Counted from the stretch's first letter, positions 35,861-43,242 are shown. The stretch: 64,000 bases of DNA from Chryseobacterium paludis (GCF_025403485.1 NZ_CP099966.1:4462501-4526500); one strand, 5' to 3'. Notes: a model not told the origin generated them from the letters alone. Numbers and translations are program-made.

Positions 35861-36529
35861 ATGAAAAAATTTTTATTAGCCTCTACTTTGGCTTTTTCTA
35901 CCTTATCTTTAGCACAAGTTAACCTTAAAGCGACAAGATTTGGTATTACAGCTGGAGGCAACTATTCCCGAGTACAAAATGCACATAACCCCTCCGGAGC
36001 AAGATTTGCTGTTCAGGCGGGAGCCTTAGCCCTTATTCCAGTAGGAAAAGGTAATCAGTTTTATATCCAACCCGAAGTACTATATTATGGTGCCGGAGAA
36101 ACGGGGAAGGATAAGGATGCTAAAGGTAGAGATGGTTATAACGCTGTATATGCAAATAATTACCTTAGTGTACCTGTTTATTTCAAAGGATACTTTTCAG
36201 AGGCAGAATCTGAATTTTTTGGAATGATAGGTCCAAGATTTAACTTTTTGCTAAACCAGAACGTTAAAAATGCTCCTGCAAGCAGAGCTTATTATGATCC
36301 GGATGTAAATGATCCAAAACATCCTGGGGTTAGTGGAAAAGCTAACAGTTTTAATTTTGGATTAGGTATAGGCGTAGGATATAGCTATAAGAGACAATTG
36401 GAATTAGCTTTAAAGTATGATTATGGATTTTCCAATACATATCCTGATCTTGCAAAAGAACCTGATGGAACTAGTAAGGGTAAATCAGAACAAGTTCTTA
36501 GTTTAAGTCTTAGTTATATCTTTCAATAA
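35861..36529 (+). CDS. Outer-membrane beta-barrel protein (PorT-like fold)
   Basis: Predicted 222-residue outer-membrane barrel with a signal peptide (MKKFLLASTLAFSTLSLA, cut near residue 18). Alternating strands such as FGITAGGNYSRVQNAH, FYIQPEVLYYGAGE, NNYLSVPVYFKGYF and LELALKYDYGFSNTY, with a C-terminal LSLSLSYIFQ ending in an aromatic position, match the outer-membrane protein beta-barrel domain common in Bacteroidota. The internal loop with GKDKDAKGRDGYN is charged and probably extracellular. It is transcribed with sucD and ends at a strong terminator. Function is not known; T9SS PorT is the named relative but this is not a confident match. Confidence 0.8.
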   Translation: MKKFLLASTLAFSTLSLAQVNLKATRFGITAGGNYSRVQNAHNPSGARFAVQAGALALIPVGKGNQFYIQPEVLYYGAGETGKDKDAKGRDGYNAVYANNYLSVPVYFKGYFSEAESEFFGMIGPRFNFLLNQNVKNAPASRAYYDPDVNDPKHPGVSGKANSFNFGLGIGVGYSYKRQLELALKYDYGFSNTYPDLAKEPDGTSKGKSEQVLSLSLSYIFQ

Positions 36530-36546
36530 GAATAATTCATTCAAAT

Positions 36547-36579
36547 AAAAAAATCCCGAGATTATTCTCGGGATTTTTT
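36547..36579. terminator. Bidirectional terminator between the barrel gene and the ABC permease gene
   Basis: Stem AATCCCGAGA / TCTCGGGATT with loop TTAT, flanked by A and T runs so that it works on both strands of the convergent pair. Confidence 0.88.
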
Positions 36580-36599
36580 GTGATGTCTAATATTTTATA

Positions 36600-37910
36600 C
36601 TAATTTCTAATCCATCTCCAAAGCTCTTTTAAGGTAGCTTTATTACCGTACATTAAAATACCTACGCGGTAAATTTTTCCAGCTAAGAATATCATAAAAA
36701 TAGTGGTCAGTACCAAAAGTGTGATGGATAACGCAATCTGCCATGCCGGAACTCCAAAAGGAATTCTTGCAATCATTGCTACTGGAGAGGTAAAAGGAAT
36801 CATCGATAACCAAAATCCTAAAGGTCCATCCGGATTGTTCATTAGCGAAAAGCTCCCATACATCCCTAAAGTTAAAGGTAGTATTGCAAATAGTGTAAAC
36901 TGTTGAGTTTCTGTTTCATTATCAACAGCAGATCCAATAGCCGCATAAACAGAGCTGTAAAAAATGTATCCAAGAAGAAAGAACACAATAAATACAAAAA
37001 TGATCAACGGGAAATTAAGCTCCAGCAGACTATGAGAAACCTGAGTAGCAATTTGTGCTATATCCAGTTTACTAGCCATTCCTTCACTTCCTCCGGGGAT
37101 ATTTTTTTGAATTGATGAAAACCCTGTATTGAGAACTAATGCTCCGATTACTGACATTGTAATCCATATGATAAACTGGGTTAAAGCAACCATTGTTACG
37201 CCCAATATTTTACCCATCATAAGCTCGAATGGCTTTACTGAAGAGATAATAATTTCAACCACTCGGTTATTCTTTTCTTCTAGAACGCTTCTCATTACCC
37301 TAACTCCATAAATGATAATAAACATGAAAGTAACATACATCAGAACCATACTAAGTCCTGTTTTTACTCCGAAAGTCATATCAGAATCTTCCTTATTGTC
37401 TTCTGAAACATTAATCGTTTTTAAAGTGAAGCCTTTATCAAGATTGTCCAATTGAGTTTCAGCAATACCCAATTGCTTGATCTTTTCTTTCTTAATAACA
37501 TTTGTAATATCTGAAACGATTCGCTGCTTGGTATCAAAACCAATTTTACTATTGATAACCAGTCTTGTGTTTTTTTCCAGATCATCAAAGTTATTAGCAT
37601 TCAGTTCAGGTAAAATAAGGATGCCATCTAAAGTTTCATTTCCTTTTAATTTGTTAACCTTTGATTTCTCCTCAGCAGAAGGAATAAAAGTATAATTGAG
37701 TTTGGAATCCGATGGTAATTTATCTTTAAATAAACCACTCTTATCAACAACTTCAATAACACTATGTGATTCATTAGCCTTAAACATTAGCCCTATAACC
37801 GCACCAAATGCAATGATCATGACAGGAGCCAGCAACGTTAATATAATGAAGGACTTCTTCTTAACCTGTGTAAGGAATTCCCTTTTTGTAATTAAAAAAA
37901 TATTGTTCAT
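36600..37910 (-). CDS. ABC transporter permease, ABC-2 type (NatB-like)
   Basis: Membrane subunit of an exporter whose ATPase lies 4 bases upstream in transcription. One N-terminal TM (about 18-40, SFIILTLLAPVMIIAFGAVI) precedes a large extracytoplasmic domain (about 45-180). Five or six further TM segments begin at KTGLSMVLMYVTFMFIIIYG; MRSVLEEKNNRVVEIIISS is the conserved coupling-helix motif of NatB/YhaP-type permeases. At 436 residues it is complete. Family members export sodium or peptides; the substrate here is unknown. Confidence 0.88.
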   Translation of the reverse strand: MNNIFLITKREFLTQVKKKSFIILTLLAPVMIIAFGAVIGLMFKANESHSVIEVVDKSGLFKDKLPSDSKLNYTFIPSAEEKSKVNKLKGNETLDGILILPELNANNFDDLEKNTRLVINSKIGFDTKQRIVSDITNVIKKEKIKQLGIAETQLDNLDKGFTLKTINVSEDNKEDSDMTFGVKTGLSMVLMYVTFMFIIIYGVRVMRSVLEEKNNRVVEIIISSVKPFELMMGKILGVTMVALTQFIIWITMSVIGALVLNTGFSSIQKNIPGGSEGMASKLDIAQIATQVSHSLLELNFPLIIFVFIVFFLLGYIFYSSVYAAIGSAVDNETETQQFTLFAILPLTLGMYGSFSLMNNPDGPLGFWLSMIPFTSPVAMIARIPFGVPAWQIALSITLLVLTTIFMIFLAGKIYRVGILMYGNKATLKELWRWIRN

Positions 37911-37914
37911 AAAA

Positions 37915-38826
37915 TTAAGAATGATTACCTACAGCGTTAATAAAAACTTCATTCATGCTGGGGATTCGTTCATCAAATGACCTGACTTTTCCAACATGTA
38001 CTAAATCTAAAAGAATATTATTTTGATCACTCTCGTTTTTCAAATCAAAAGAAATCAGTTCATTCTCATTAGAAAAATTGAAAACCTCATATTTGTTTTT
38101 GAAATTTTCAAAATTAGAATCACTGACTTCAGAAAGGGTGATTCCAAAAATATTTTTCTTAAATTTTTCCCTTACATCGAAAACCCTACCATCAAGAATT
38201 TTTTTAGAATTGTCAATAAGGGCTACATAATCACACATCTCCTCTACGCTTTCCATTCTGTGAGTAGAAAGTATGATAGTGGTTCCGTTATTTTTGAGAT
38301 CGATAATCTGATCTTTGATAAGATTCGCATTTACGGGGTCAAATCCTGAAAAAGGTTCATCAAGAATTAAGAGATGAGGTCTATGAAGAACAGTAACTAC
38401 AAATTGGATCTTCTGAGCCATTCCTTTTGAAAGCTCAGAGAGTTTTTTCTTCCACCACTGATCGATATTAAGTTTTTCAAACCATTTTTTAGCCTCACCC
38501 AATGCGTCGTTTTTACTCATTCCCTTCAATTCACCGAAGTAGAGGATCTGATCCCCAACACTCATATTTTTATACAGTCCCCTTTCTTCAGGCATGTAAC
38601 CGATGTTTTTAATATGACTGGGATTTAGCTTTTCTCCGTTGATAAATATATTCCCGGAATCAGCTTGAGTAATTTGATTGATGATACGGATAAATGAAGT
38701 CTTTCCCGCTCCGTTAGGTCCTAGAAGACCATAAATACTCCCTTTTGGGACATGTATGCTAAAATCATCCAATGCTGTCTTTTTTCCTGCATTGTAGGTT
38801 TTAGTAATATGTTCAGCTTTTAGCAT
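37915..38826 (-). CDS. ABC transporter ATP-binding protein (NatA-like)
   Basis: Cytoplasmic ATPase partner of the downstream permease. Walker A GLLGPNGAGKTSF near residue 34, Q-loop near 80 (GYMPEERGLYKNMSVG), signature LSKGMAQKIQ near 130, Walker B HLLILDEPFSGFDPV and the switch His in ILSTHRMESVEEMCD. The C-terminal 80 residues are an extension typical of NatA/YhaQ-type proteins. At 303 residues it is complete. The minus-strand upstream region has only a near match to the -7 box (TAACTTTC, around 38860). Confidence 0.9.
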   Translation of the reverse strand: MLKAEHITKTYNAGKKTALDDFSIHVPKGSIYGLLGPNGAGKTSFIRIINQITQADSGNIFINGEKLNPSHIKNIGYMPEERGLYKNMSVGDQILYFGELKGMSKNDALGEAKKWFEKLNIDQWWKKKLSELSKGMAQKIQFVVTVLHRPHLLILDEPFSGFDPVNANLIKDQIIDLKNNGTTIILSTHRMESVEEMCDYVALIDNSKKILDGRVFDVREKFKKNIFGITLSEVSDSNFENFKNKYEVFNFSNENELISFDLKNESDQNNILLDLVHVGKVRSFDERIPSMNEVFINAVGNHS

Positions 38827-38900
38827 TAAATTGTTTTTTACAATTAGTATGAAAATCTCCCGAAAGTTACGGAATAATTAAGGGAGAACTAACGTAAAAG

Positions 38901-38927
38901 AAAAAATCCTGATGATTATCAGGATTT
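38901..38927 (-). terminator. Terminator of the T9SS sorting-domain gene
   Basis: Stem AAATCCTGAT / ATCAGGATTT with a four-base loop; on the minus strand it is followed by a run of T. It lies just past the stop codon at 38932. Confidence 0.8.
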
Positions 38928-38931
38928 AATT

Positions 38932-39282
38932 TTATTGTTTTACTATTTGGGTAACCTTTTGTGTGTTGTCACTTAAAATGTAACGAATTAAATATTTGCC
39001 GGGTTTCAATTTTTCAATATTTATTTCTCCCGAATTCATATTAACGGTATAAGTTGCAACCTGTGTACCCAATATAGAGTAGAATGTAACACTTTTGACT
39101 CTTAAAGAAGAATCTTTTGCCTTTACGATGAGAAAATCCTTCGCGGGATTTGGATAGGCAATAAAAACTCCATCATCTGATTTTTGTGAGATGGAACCAG
39201 GCTCTCTAAGTTGAGCTTTAACATTGCTGGAAAATCCAACAAAAGTGCCTACGAAAAGAATTAAAAGTAAAAGTTTTTTCAT
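38932..39282 (-). CDS. Small exported protein made almost only of a T9SS type A sorting domain
   Basis: 116 residues. A signal peptide (MKKLLLLILFVGTFVGFSSN, cut after KAQ, about residue 24) is followed by a short linker and then the type A C-terminal sorting domain: YPNPAKDFLIVKAKD, VTFYSILGTQVATYTVNM, INIEKLKPGKYLIRYI and a KVTQIVKQ end. These are the hallmarks of type IX secretion substrates. There is almost no cargo before the sorting domain (roughly 15 residues). The start at 39282 is favoured over the frame beginning at 39300, since it starts exactly at the signal peptide and a -7 box lies 30 bases upstream. Function unknown. Confidence 0.87.
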   Translation of the reverse strand: MKKLLLLILFVGTFVGFSSNVKAQLREPGSISQKSDDGVFIAYPNPAKDFLIVKAKDSSLRVKSVTFYSILGTQVATYTVNMNSGEINIEKLKPGKYLIRYILSDNTQKVTQIVKQ

Positions 39283-39311
39283 CAAATTATAATTTCTCAA
39301 GTATTTAAAAA

Positions 39312-39319
39312 CAAAAATA
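39312..39319 (-). promoter_or_regulatory. -7 box of the sorting-domain gene
   Basis: Minus-strand TATTTTTG (TAnnTTTG), 29 bases upstream of the ATG at 39282. Confidence 0.5.
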
Positions 39320-39365
39320 TAAAAAATCTACCACTCCTCAATATATTTTTTCATATAACTTGTAG

Positions 39366-39373
39366 TAAATTTG
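39366..39373 (+). promoter_or_regulatory. -7 box of hemB
   Basis: TAAATTTG, 28 bases before the hemB ATG at 39402, in the divergent region with the sorting-domain gene. Confidence 0.6.
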
Positions 39374-39401
39374 CATAAACTTATTCAAAAAGTATTCCAA
39401 A

Positions 39402-40391
39402 ATGATACATTCAAGAAATAGAAGGCTAAGAGTTAATGAATCAATGAGAAGTTTAGTAAGAGAAAATATACTTACAACTAATGATTTCGTAATGCCAATC
39501 TTCGTAATGGAGGGTGAAAACAAGGAAGAACCAATTGCATCAATGCCGGGAATTTTCAGGCGGAGTATAGATTTAACCGTGAAGGAATGTAAAGAATTAT
39601 TTTCCCTTGGTGTAAAATCGGTCAATTTGTACATGAAGGTGTCTGATCATTTGAAAGATAATACAGGAAAAGAAGCATGGAATAAAGATGGCTTAATGCA
39701 AAATACCATCAAAGCGATCAAAGATGCGCTTCCTGAAATGATTGTAATGCCTGATGTTGCCTTAGATCCGTATTCAATTTATGGACATGACGGTATTATT
39801 GAAAATGGAAAGATTGTAAATGATGCCACCGTTGATGCGTTAGCCAGAATGTCTGTATCTCATGCAGAAGCAGGAGCTGACATTGTTGCCCCTAGTGATA
39901 TGATGGATGGCAGAGTATTGGGTATTCGTGAAGCTTTAGAGGACAATGGGTTTACAGATGTGGGGATTTTAAGTTATTCTGCAAAATATGCAAGTTCTTT
40001 CTATGGACCTTTTAGAAGTGCTTTGGATAGTGCTCCAAAAGATAATATGGAAATACCAAAGGATAAGAAAACATATCAAATGGATTTCCATAATTCCCGT
40101 GAAGCTTTAAATGAAGTATTCAAAGATATTGATGAGGGAGCGGATATTATTATGATCAAACCGGGACTTCCTTATCTGGACATTGTTTCTAAAGTTCGTG
40201 AAGCTATAGATCTTCCGATCGCCGTCTATAATGTAAGTGGAGAGTATGCAATGGTAAAAGCAGCTGCTCAAAATGGCTGGCTGGATAATGATAAAACAAT
40301 TATAGAAAGCTTAACCTGCTTTAAAAGAGCTGGAGCAGATATGATCTTTACTTATTTTGCGAAGGAAGCAGCCATACTTCTAAATAAATAG
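39402..40391 (+). CDS. hemB: Porphobilinogen synthase (delta-aminolevulinic acid dehydratase)
   Basis: Condenses two 5-aminolevulinate molecules to porphobilinogen in haem synthesis. NDFVMPIFVMEGE and PGIFRRSID open the barrel; ILSYSAKYASSFYGPFR and MIKPGLPYLD carry the two active-site lysines, the latter forming the Schiff base near residue 249. The metal region reads DVALDPYSIYGHDG, with Ala and Asp where zinc enzymes have cysteines, so this is the magnesium-type rather than the zinc-type enzyme. At 329 residues it is complete. It is a single-gene unit. Confidence 0.96.
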   Translation: MIHSRNRRLRVNESMRSLVRENILTTNDFVMPIFVMEGENKEEPIASMPGIFRRSIDLTVKECKELFSLGVKSVNLYMKVSDHLKDNTGKEAWNKDGLMQNTIKAIKDALPEMIVMPDVALDPYSIYGHDGIIENGKIVNDATVDALARMSVSHAEAGADIVAPSDMMDGRVLGIREALEDNGFTDVGILSYSAKYASSFYGPFRSALDSAPKDNMEIPKDKKTYQMDFHNSREALNEVFKDIDEGADIIMIKPGLPYLDIVSKVREAIDLPIAVYNVSGEYAMVKAAAQNGWLDNDKTIIESLTCFKRAGADMIFTYFAKEAAILLNK

Positions 40392-40414
40392 TATTAATTA
40401 CTTTATATAAATAA

Positions 40415-40445
40415 AAAAAACACTTCAAATCGAAGTGTTTTTTGT
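40415..40445. terminator. Bidirectional terminator between hemB and the double-glycine peptide gene
   Basis: 12-bp stem AAAAAACACTTC / GAAGTGTTTTTT around a five-base loop. It serves hemB on the plus strand and the peptide gene ending at 40446 on the minus strand. Confidence 0.87.
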
Positions 40446-40628
40446 TTATCCAAAACATGCATTGTAATGGGGCTTACCCGGAACAATAGGGTCTCTGCCT
40501 CCATCATCAAAAACGCAAATGTTTGAAGGGCATAAATACCAACCTGGCTGACAGTTACCATTAGCGTCAGGAAATCTGATGTTTCCACCATTGATATTTT
40601 TTAAGTCCTTTTTTGTTAATTTTTTCAT
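40446..40628 (-). CDS. Double-glycine leader peptide, bacteriocin-like, four cysteines
   Basis: 60-residue peptide. The first 15 residues, MKKLTKKDLKNINGG, match the leader type of ribosomal natural-product precursors in Bacteroidota (Leu/Lys-rich helix, then Asn-Gly-Gly). The predicted product is 45 residues with Cys at core positions 11, 18, 23 and 43, rich in Pro and Gly (QPGWYLCPSNIC), and ends in CFG. The start at 40628 is chosen because the longer frame to 40676 adds 16 residues unlike any leader. It follows an unrecognised 242-residue gene by 44 bases on the same strand. No C39 peptidase/ABC exporter or modification enzyme is seen in the window. Toxin, signal and structural roles are all possible. 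Confidence 0.75.
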   Translation of the reverse strand: MKKLTKKDLKNINGGNIRFPDANGNCQPGWYLCPSNICVFDDGGRDPIVPGKPHYNACFG

Positions 40629-40672
40629 GATAATATTTATTTGTTTAGATAATCTAATATAATAAAAATTTA

Positions 40673-41401
40673 TCACATGATGTTGAAATCTTTTCCTTTG
40701 GTAAATTTTGCGGCAAAAGGAGCTTGATTACCTGAATATTTTAGAACAAAATGTTTCTTGGTATCTGTATCTAATTTTGCATCAACCTCTACGTCCTGAG
40801 TCTGAAAGCTTACATCTAAAGCAACTGAAGATTCTTTTTCCAGATAAATTTCTACACTCTCAGCATAAAATAAAGAAGTACTCAAATAATTAAACTTAAT
40901 ATTTTTTCTATACGTTTTGGTTTTATCCTGCGTGAAAGCAGAGTAATTTTTTAAAATCTCAATTCCTGGGGAATCAATGTTAGTGATTCTAGATTTTGTT
41001 ACCCCATTTACTCTTACAGAAAAGCTCTTGGCATTTTTGATCTCTCCATTCACTCCAATATTAAATAAGGATGGCAAAGAAAGCCCATATTCAATCATAC
41101 TCTCTTTTGTAAATTCGAAGTCGGGAATTAAAGCCGGATGTTTAGGGGTATTAATCAATTGATTTTTGACCGTATTTAAGCTCTCACCAGAAAATAAATA
41201 TCCAATAAGATTATTACCAGTCGTTCTCCAATTTCTACCATTCCATTCGAAAATTTCACAAAGCAAAGTATCGGTGGACGAATGGGGAAGCAGATCCATA
41301 TCCTGCCATTTGAAAACTTCTTTAGCATAGGGTCTTCGGTCAACAAGATTGATTCCTAAATCTAGTGTAAGCAGTTCTGTTAGTTCTTTATTATTTTCCA
41401 T
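40673..41401 (-). CDS. Unrecognised 242-residue protein, beta-rich, gasdermin-like in layout
   Basis: Not recognised with confidence. It has no signal peptide and no membrane helix. After a short helix (MENNKELTELLTLDLG) come DMDLLPHSSTDTLLCEIFEW, a Pro-rich linker (TPKHPALIPDFEFTKES), LSLPSLFNIGVNGEIKNAKS, the strand SFSVRVNGVTKSRI, and a C-terminal half of long amphipathic strands (LFYAESVEIYLEKESSVALD; VEVDAKLDTDTKKHFVLKY) closing at APFAAKFTK. This order resembles the pore-forming part of bacterial gasdermins, which likewise end with a Tyr-Gly-x-x-Pro-Phe-Ala type strand. No adjacent protease, the usual partner, is seen and no C-terminal inhibitory tail is obvious. It lies between a TM2 gene and a double-glycine peptide gene on the same strand. 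Confidence 0.6.
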   Translation of the reverse strand: MENNKELTELLTLDLGINLVDRRPYAKEVFKWQDMDLLPHSSTDTLLCEIFEWNGRNWRTTGNNLIGYLFSGESLNTVKNQLINTPKHPALIPDFEFTKESMIEYGLSLPSLFNIGVNGEIKNAKSFSVRVNGVTKSRITNIDSPGIEILKNYSAFTQDKTKTYRKNIKFNYLSTSLFYAESVEIYLEKESSVALDVSFQTQDVEVDAKLDTDTKKHFVLKYSGNQAPFAAKFTKGKDFNIM

Positions 41402-41472
41402 AAAAAATTAATTGTTGATTGGTCCTATAAATTTATCAAATAAAATCGAAAGCTATCGAGTTTATAAGCATG

Positions 41473-41766
41473 TTATAACCAACCTTTTTTACCATAAACA
41501 TAAGTGTCATCAAATTGTTTATCACTCATAAACAAATATAAAATACCTTCAATGAAAGGAATAATAGAAGCTGCACCTAAAGTGACAATATTTAAAACAA
41601 TTTGGATAATTCCTTCTTTGGTATAACCCAGGTAAAATTTATTTAAGGCCAACCATCCAACAAGTATCCCTAACAATGCTGCAGGAATTTTCTTTTCTGA
41701 ACGATACGTTGCAGTCGCTTGTTGATTTTGCTCATTTTCTGTTTTTGTATAACCGTAATTTTCCAT
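41473..41766 (-). CDS. TM2 domain protein
   Basis: 97-residue inner-membrane protein. A soluble N-terminus rich in Gln, Asn and Thr (MENYGYTKTENEQNQQATA) precedes two TM helices. The first contains LLGILVGWLALNKFYLGYT and the second IIQIVLNIVTLGAASIIPF, with the family's short turn between them, then EGILYLFMSDKQFDDTY. The Met at 41766 is preferred to the one at 41805 because the extension is hydrophobic and unlike the family. The role of TM2 proteins is unknown in most cases. It is the first gene of the minus-strand trio. Confidence 0.87.
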   Translation of the reverse strand: MENYGYTKTENEQNQQATATYRSEKKIPAALLGILVGWLALNKFYLGYTKEGIIQIVLNIVTLGAASIIPFIEGILYLFMSDKQFDDTYVYGKKGWL

Positions 41767-41849
41767 TTTAATAATTTTTATGATAAAGTGAATTGTTTTT
41801 AACATAAGTCGAGGAAAAATATGAGTAGTTACAAAATCATAACTTAAAA

Positions 41850-41857
41850 CAAATTTA
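41850..41857 (-). promoter_or_regulatory. -7 box for the TM2 / 242-residue / peptide cluster
   Basis: Minus-strand TAAATTTG, about 83 bases upstream of the TM2 start. It abuts the plus-strand box at 41858 base to base. Confidence 0.5.
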
Positions 41858-41865
41858 TATCTTTG
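41858..41865 (+). promoter_or_regulatory. -7 box of lptB, giving a leaderless transcript
   Basis: TATCTTTG ends five bases before the lptB ATG at 41871, so the transcript should begin at or beside the start codon. It directly adjoins the minus-strand box at 41850-41857. Confidence 0.65.
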
Positions 41866-41870
41866 CGACT

Positions 41871-42932
41871 ATGATTTTACGAGGAGAAAACTTAATCAAG
41901 GAATACGGTCCTAAAAAAGTTGTAAAAGGAGTTTCTGTACAAGTTCAACAGGGAGAAATTGTTGGCTTACTAGGTCCCAATGGGGCAGGTAAGACGACTT
42001 CATTTTATATGATCGTAGGATTGGTTAAGCCTACTTCCGGAAGGATTTTTCTCGATAAACAGGAGATAACCACTGACGCGATGTATCGTAGAGCTCAAAA
42101 AGGAATTGGGTATCTTGCTCAGGAAGCATCTGTTTTCAGGAAGCTTTCAGTAGAAGAAAATATTATGGGAGTTTTGCAGCTGACTAAACTTTCGAAACGT
42201 GAGCAGCAAATAAAATGTGATGAACTGGTTGAAGAATTTTCATTGCAGCATGTTCGTAAAAACAGAGGGGATCTTCTTTCCGGAGGTGAAAGACGTAGAA
42301 CAGAAATTGCAAGATGCTTAGCAACAAGTCCTAATTTCATTCTTCTTGATGAACCTTTTGCGGGTGTTGACCCTATTGCTGTAGAAGATATACAAAAGAT
42401 TGTAAGAAGTCTTGTTGATAAAAATATCGGAATTTTGATTACCGATCATAACGTTCAACAGACACTTGCCATTACAAACAAAACCTATATTATGTTTGAA
42501 GGGAGAATCTTAAAAGAAGGCCTTCCTGAAGATTTAGCTAATGATCCACAGGTAAGAGAAGCTTATCTTGGAGAGAATTTTGTTTATCAGAGTATTTTGG
42601 ACAAACCTAAAAAGAAAAAATACGCATACAATATCTGGGCTGGAAATTTTGATTCAAAAACTCAGTTTCAAAGTTTTGTAGATAATAAATTCTCTCAATT
42701 TGATGATTTGAGATTAATGTATGGTTTTGAAGATATAAGTTTTGCATCATTAGCAAATTCTGAGATTGAACATATCTTTAATGATGTAGTTGATAAAAAT
42801 GCTAATAACTCTTTTGTGTTCCAAAGAAAAGAAATTACATCTCAGTATTCTTTAGAAGATGCAGGTGCTGAAGCAAAAGAAGCAAGCAAATCAGAACTTC
42901 ATTATCTTACAACATATCTTTTCGAGGGATAA
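41871..42932 (+). CDS. lptB: LptB-type LPS export ATPase with an extra C-terminal domain
   Basis: ATPase that powers LPS extraction by LptFGC. Residues 1-243 are canonical: Walker A GLLGPNGAGKTTS at 33-44, the LptB-type Q-loop GIGYLAQEASVFRKL, signature LLSGGERRRTEIARC, Walker B FILLDEPFAGVDPIA, switch His in LITDHNVQQTL, and the YLGENF end. Normal LptB stops there. This protein continues for about 110 residues after a lysine-rich linker (LDKPKKKKY), with YNIWAGNFDSKTQFQSFV and a Glu/Ala-rich end (DAGAEAKEASKSELHYL). The IWAGNF opening recalls Imm22-type small domains, but that is weak. The gene is divergent from the TM2 cluster and probably monocistronic. Confidence 0.9.
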   Translation: MILRGENLIKEYGPKKVVKGVSVQVQQGEIVGLLGPNGAGKTTSFYMIVGLVKPTSGRIFLDKQEITTDAMYRRAQKGIGYLAQEASVFRKLSVEENIMGVLQLTKLSKREQQIKCDELVEEFSLQHVRKNRGDLLSGGERRRTEIARCLATSPNFILLDEPFAGVDPIAVEDIQKIVRSLVDKNIGILITDHNVQQTLAITNKTYIMFEGRILKEGLPEDLANDPQVREAYLGENFVYQSILDKPKKKKYAYNIWAGNFDSKTQFQSFVDNKFSQFDDLRLMYGFEDISFASLANSEIEHIFNDVVDKNANNSFVFQRKEITSQYSLEDAGAEAKEASKSELHYLTTYLFEG

Positions 42933-43242
42933 AAGCAGATTTTATTTTGACTCTATAAATACAGTGGACTTTTTAGTTGCTGTCGAAGTACGTTCAATAT
43001 TTAGCAGATAAAAGCCTGGATTTTATTTTGCCATGCAAATTTGTTTATTTTAATATATATTATTTCGCATTGTTTTGAGTAATTGCGAAATATTTTCAAT
43101 ACAAAATTTTATTATCATTTATGTTTTTCTTATTTTCATTAAAAGTGATATTTTGATGAACTAAAGGTCTGGTTATTGTATTTAATTATGTGAAATTGAT
43201 AAAACAGATTGTCTGACTTTATTAATAATTAAAAACGCATAT
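42933..43242. other. 310-base non-coding stretch with a hairpin
   Basis: No gene is seen. GATTTTATTTTG occurs twice (about 42937 and 43019). A perfect 9-bp inverted repeat TATTTCGCA / TGCGAAATA lies at 43061-43069 and 43084-43092 with a 14-base loop and no T-run. No exact TAnnTTTG box is found before the next gene. Confidence 0.45.

Noticed and set aside
37696..37980. Series of plus-strand open frames opposite the ABC permease and ATPase genes
   Set aside because: All are antisense to two clearly conserved minus-strand genes and none has a family signature.
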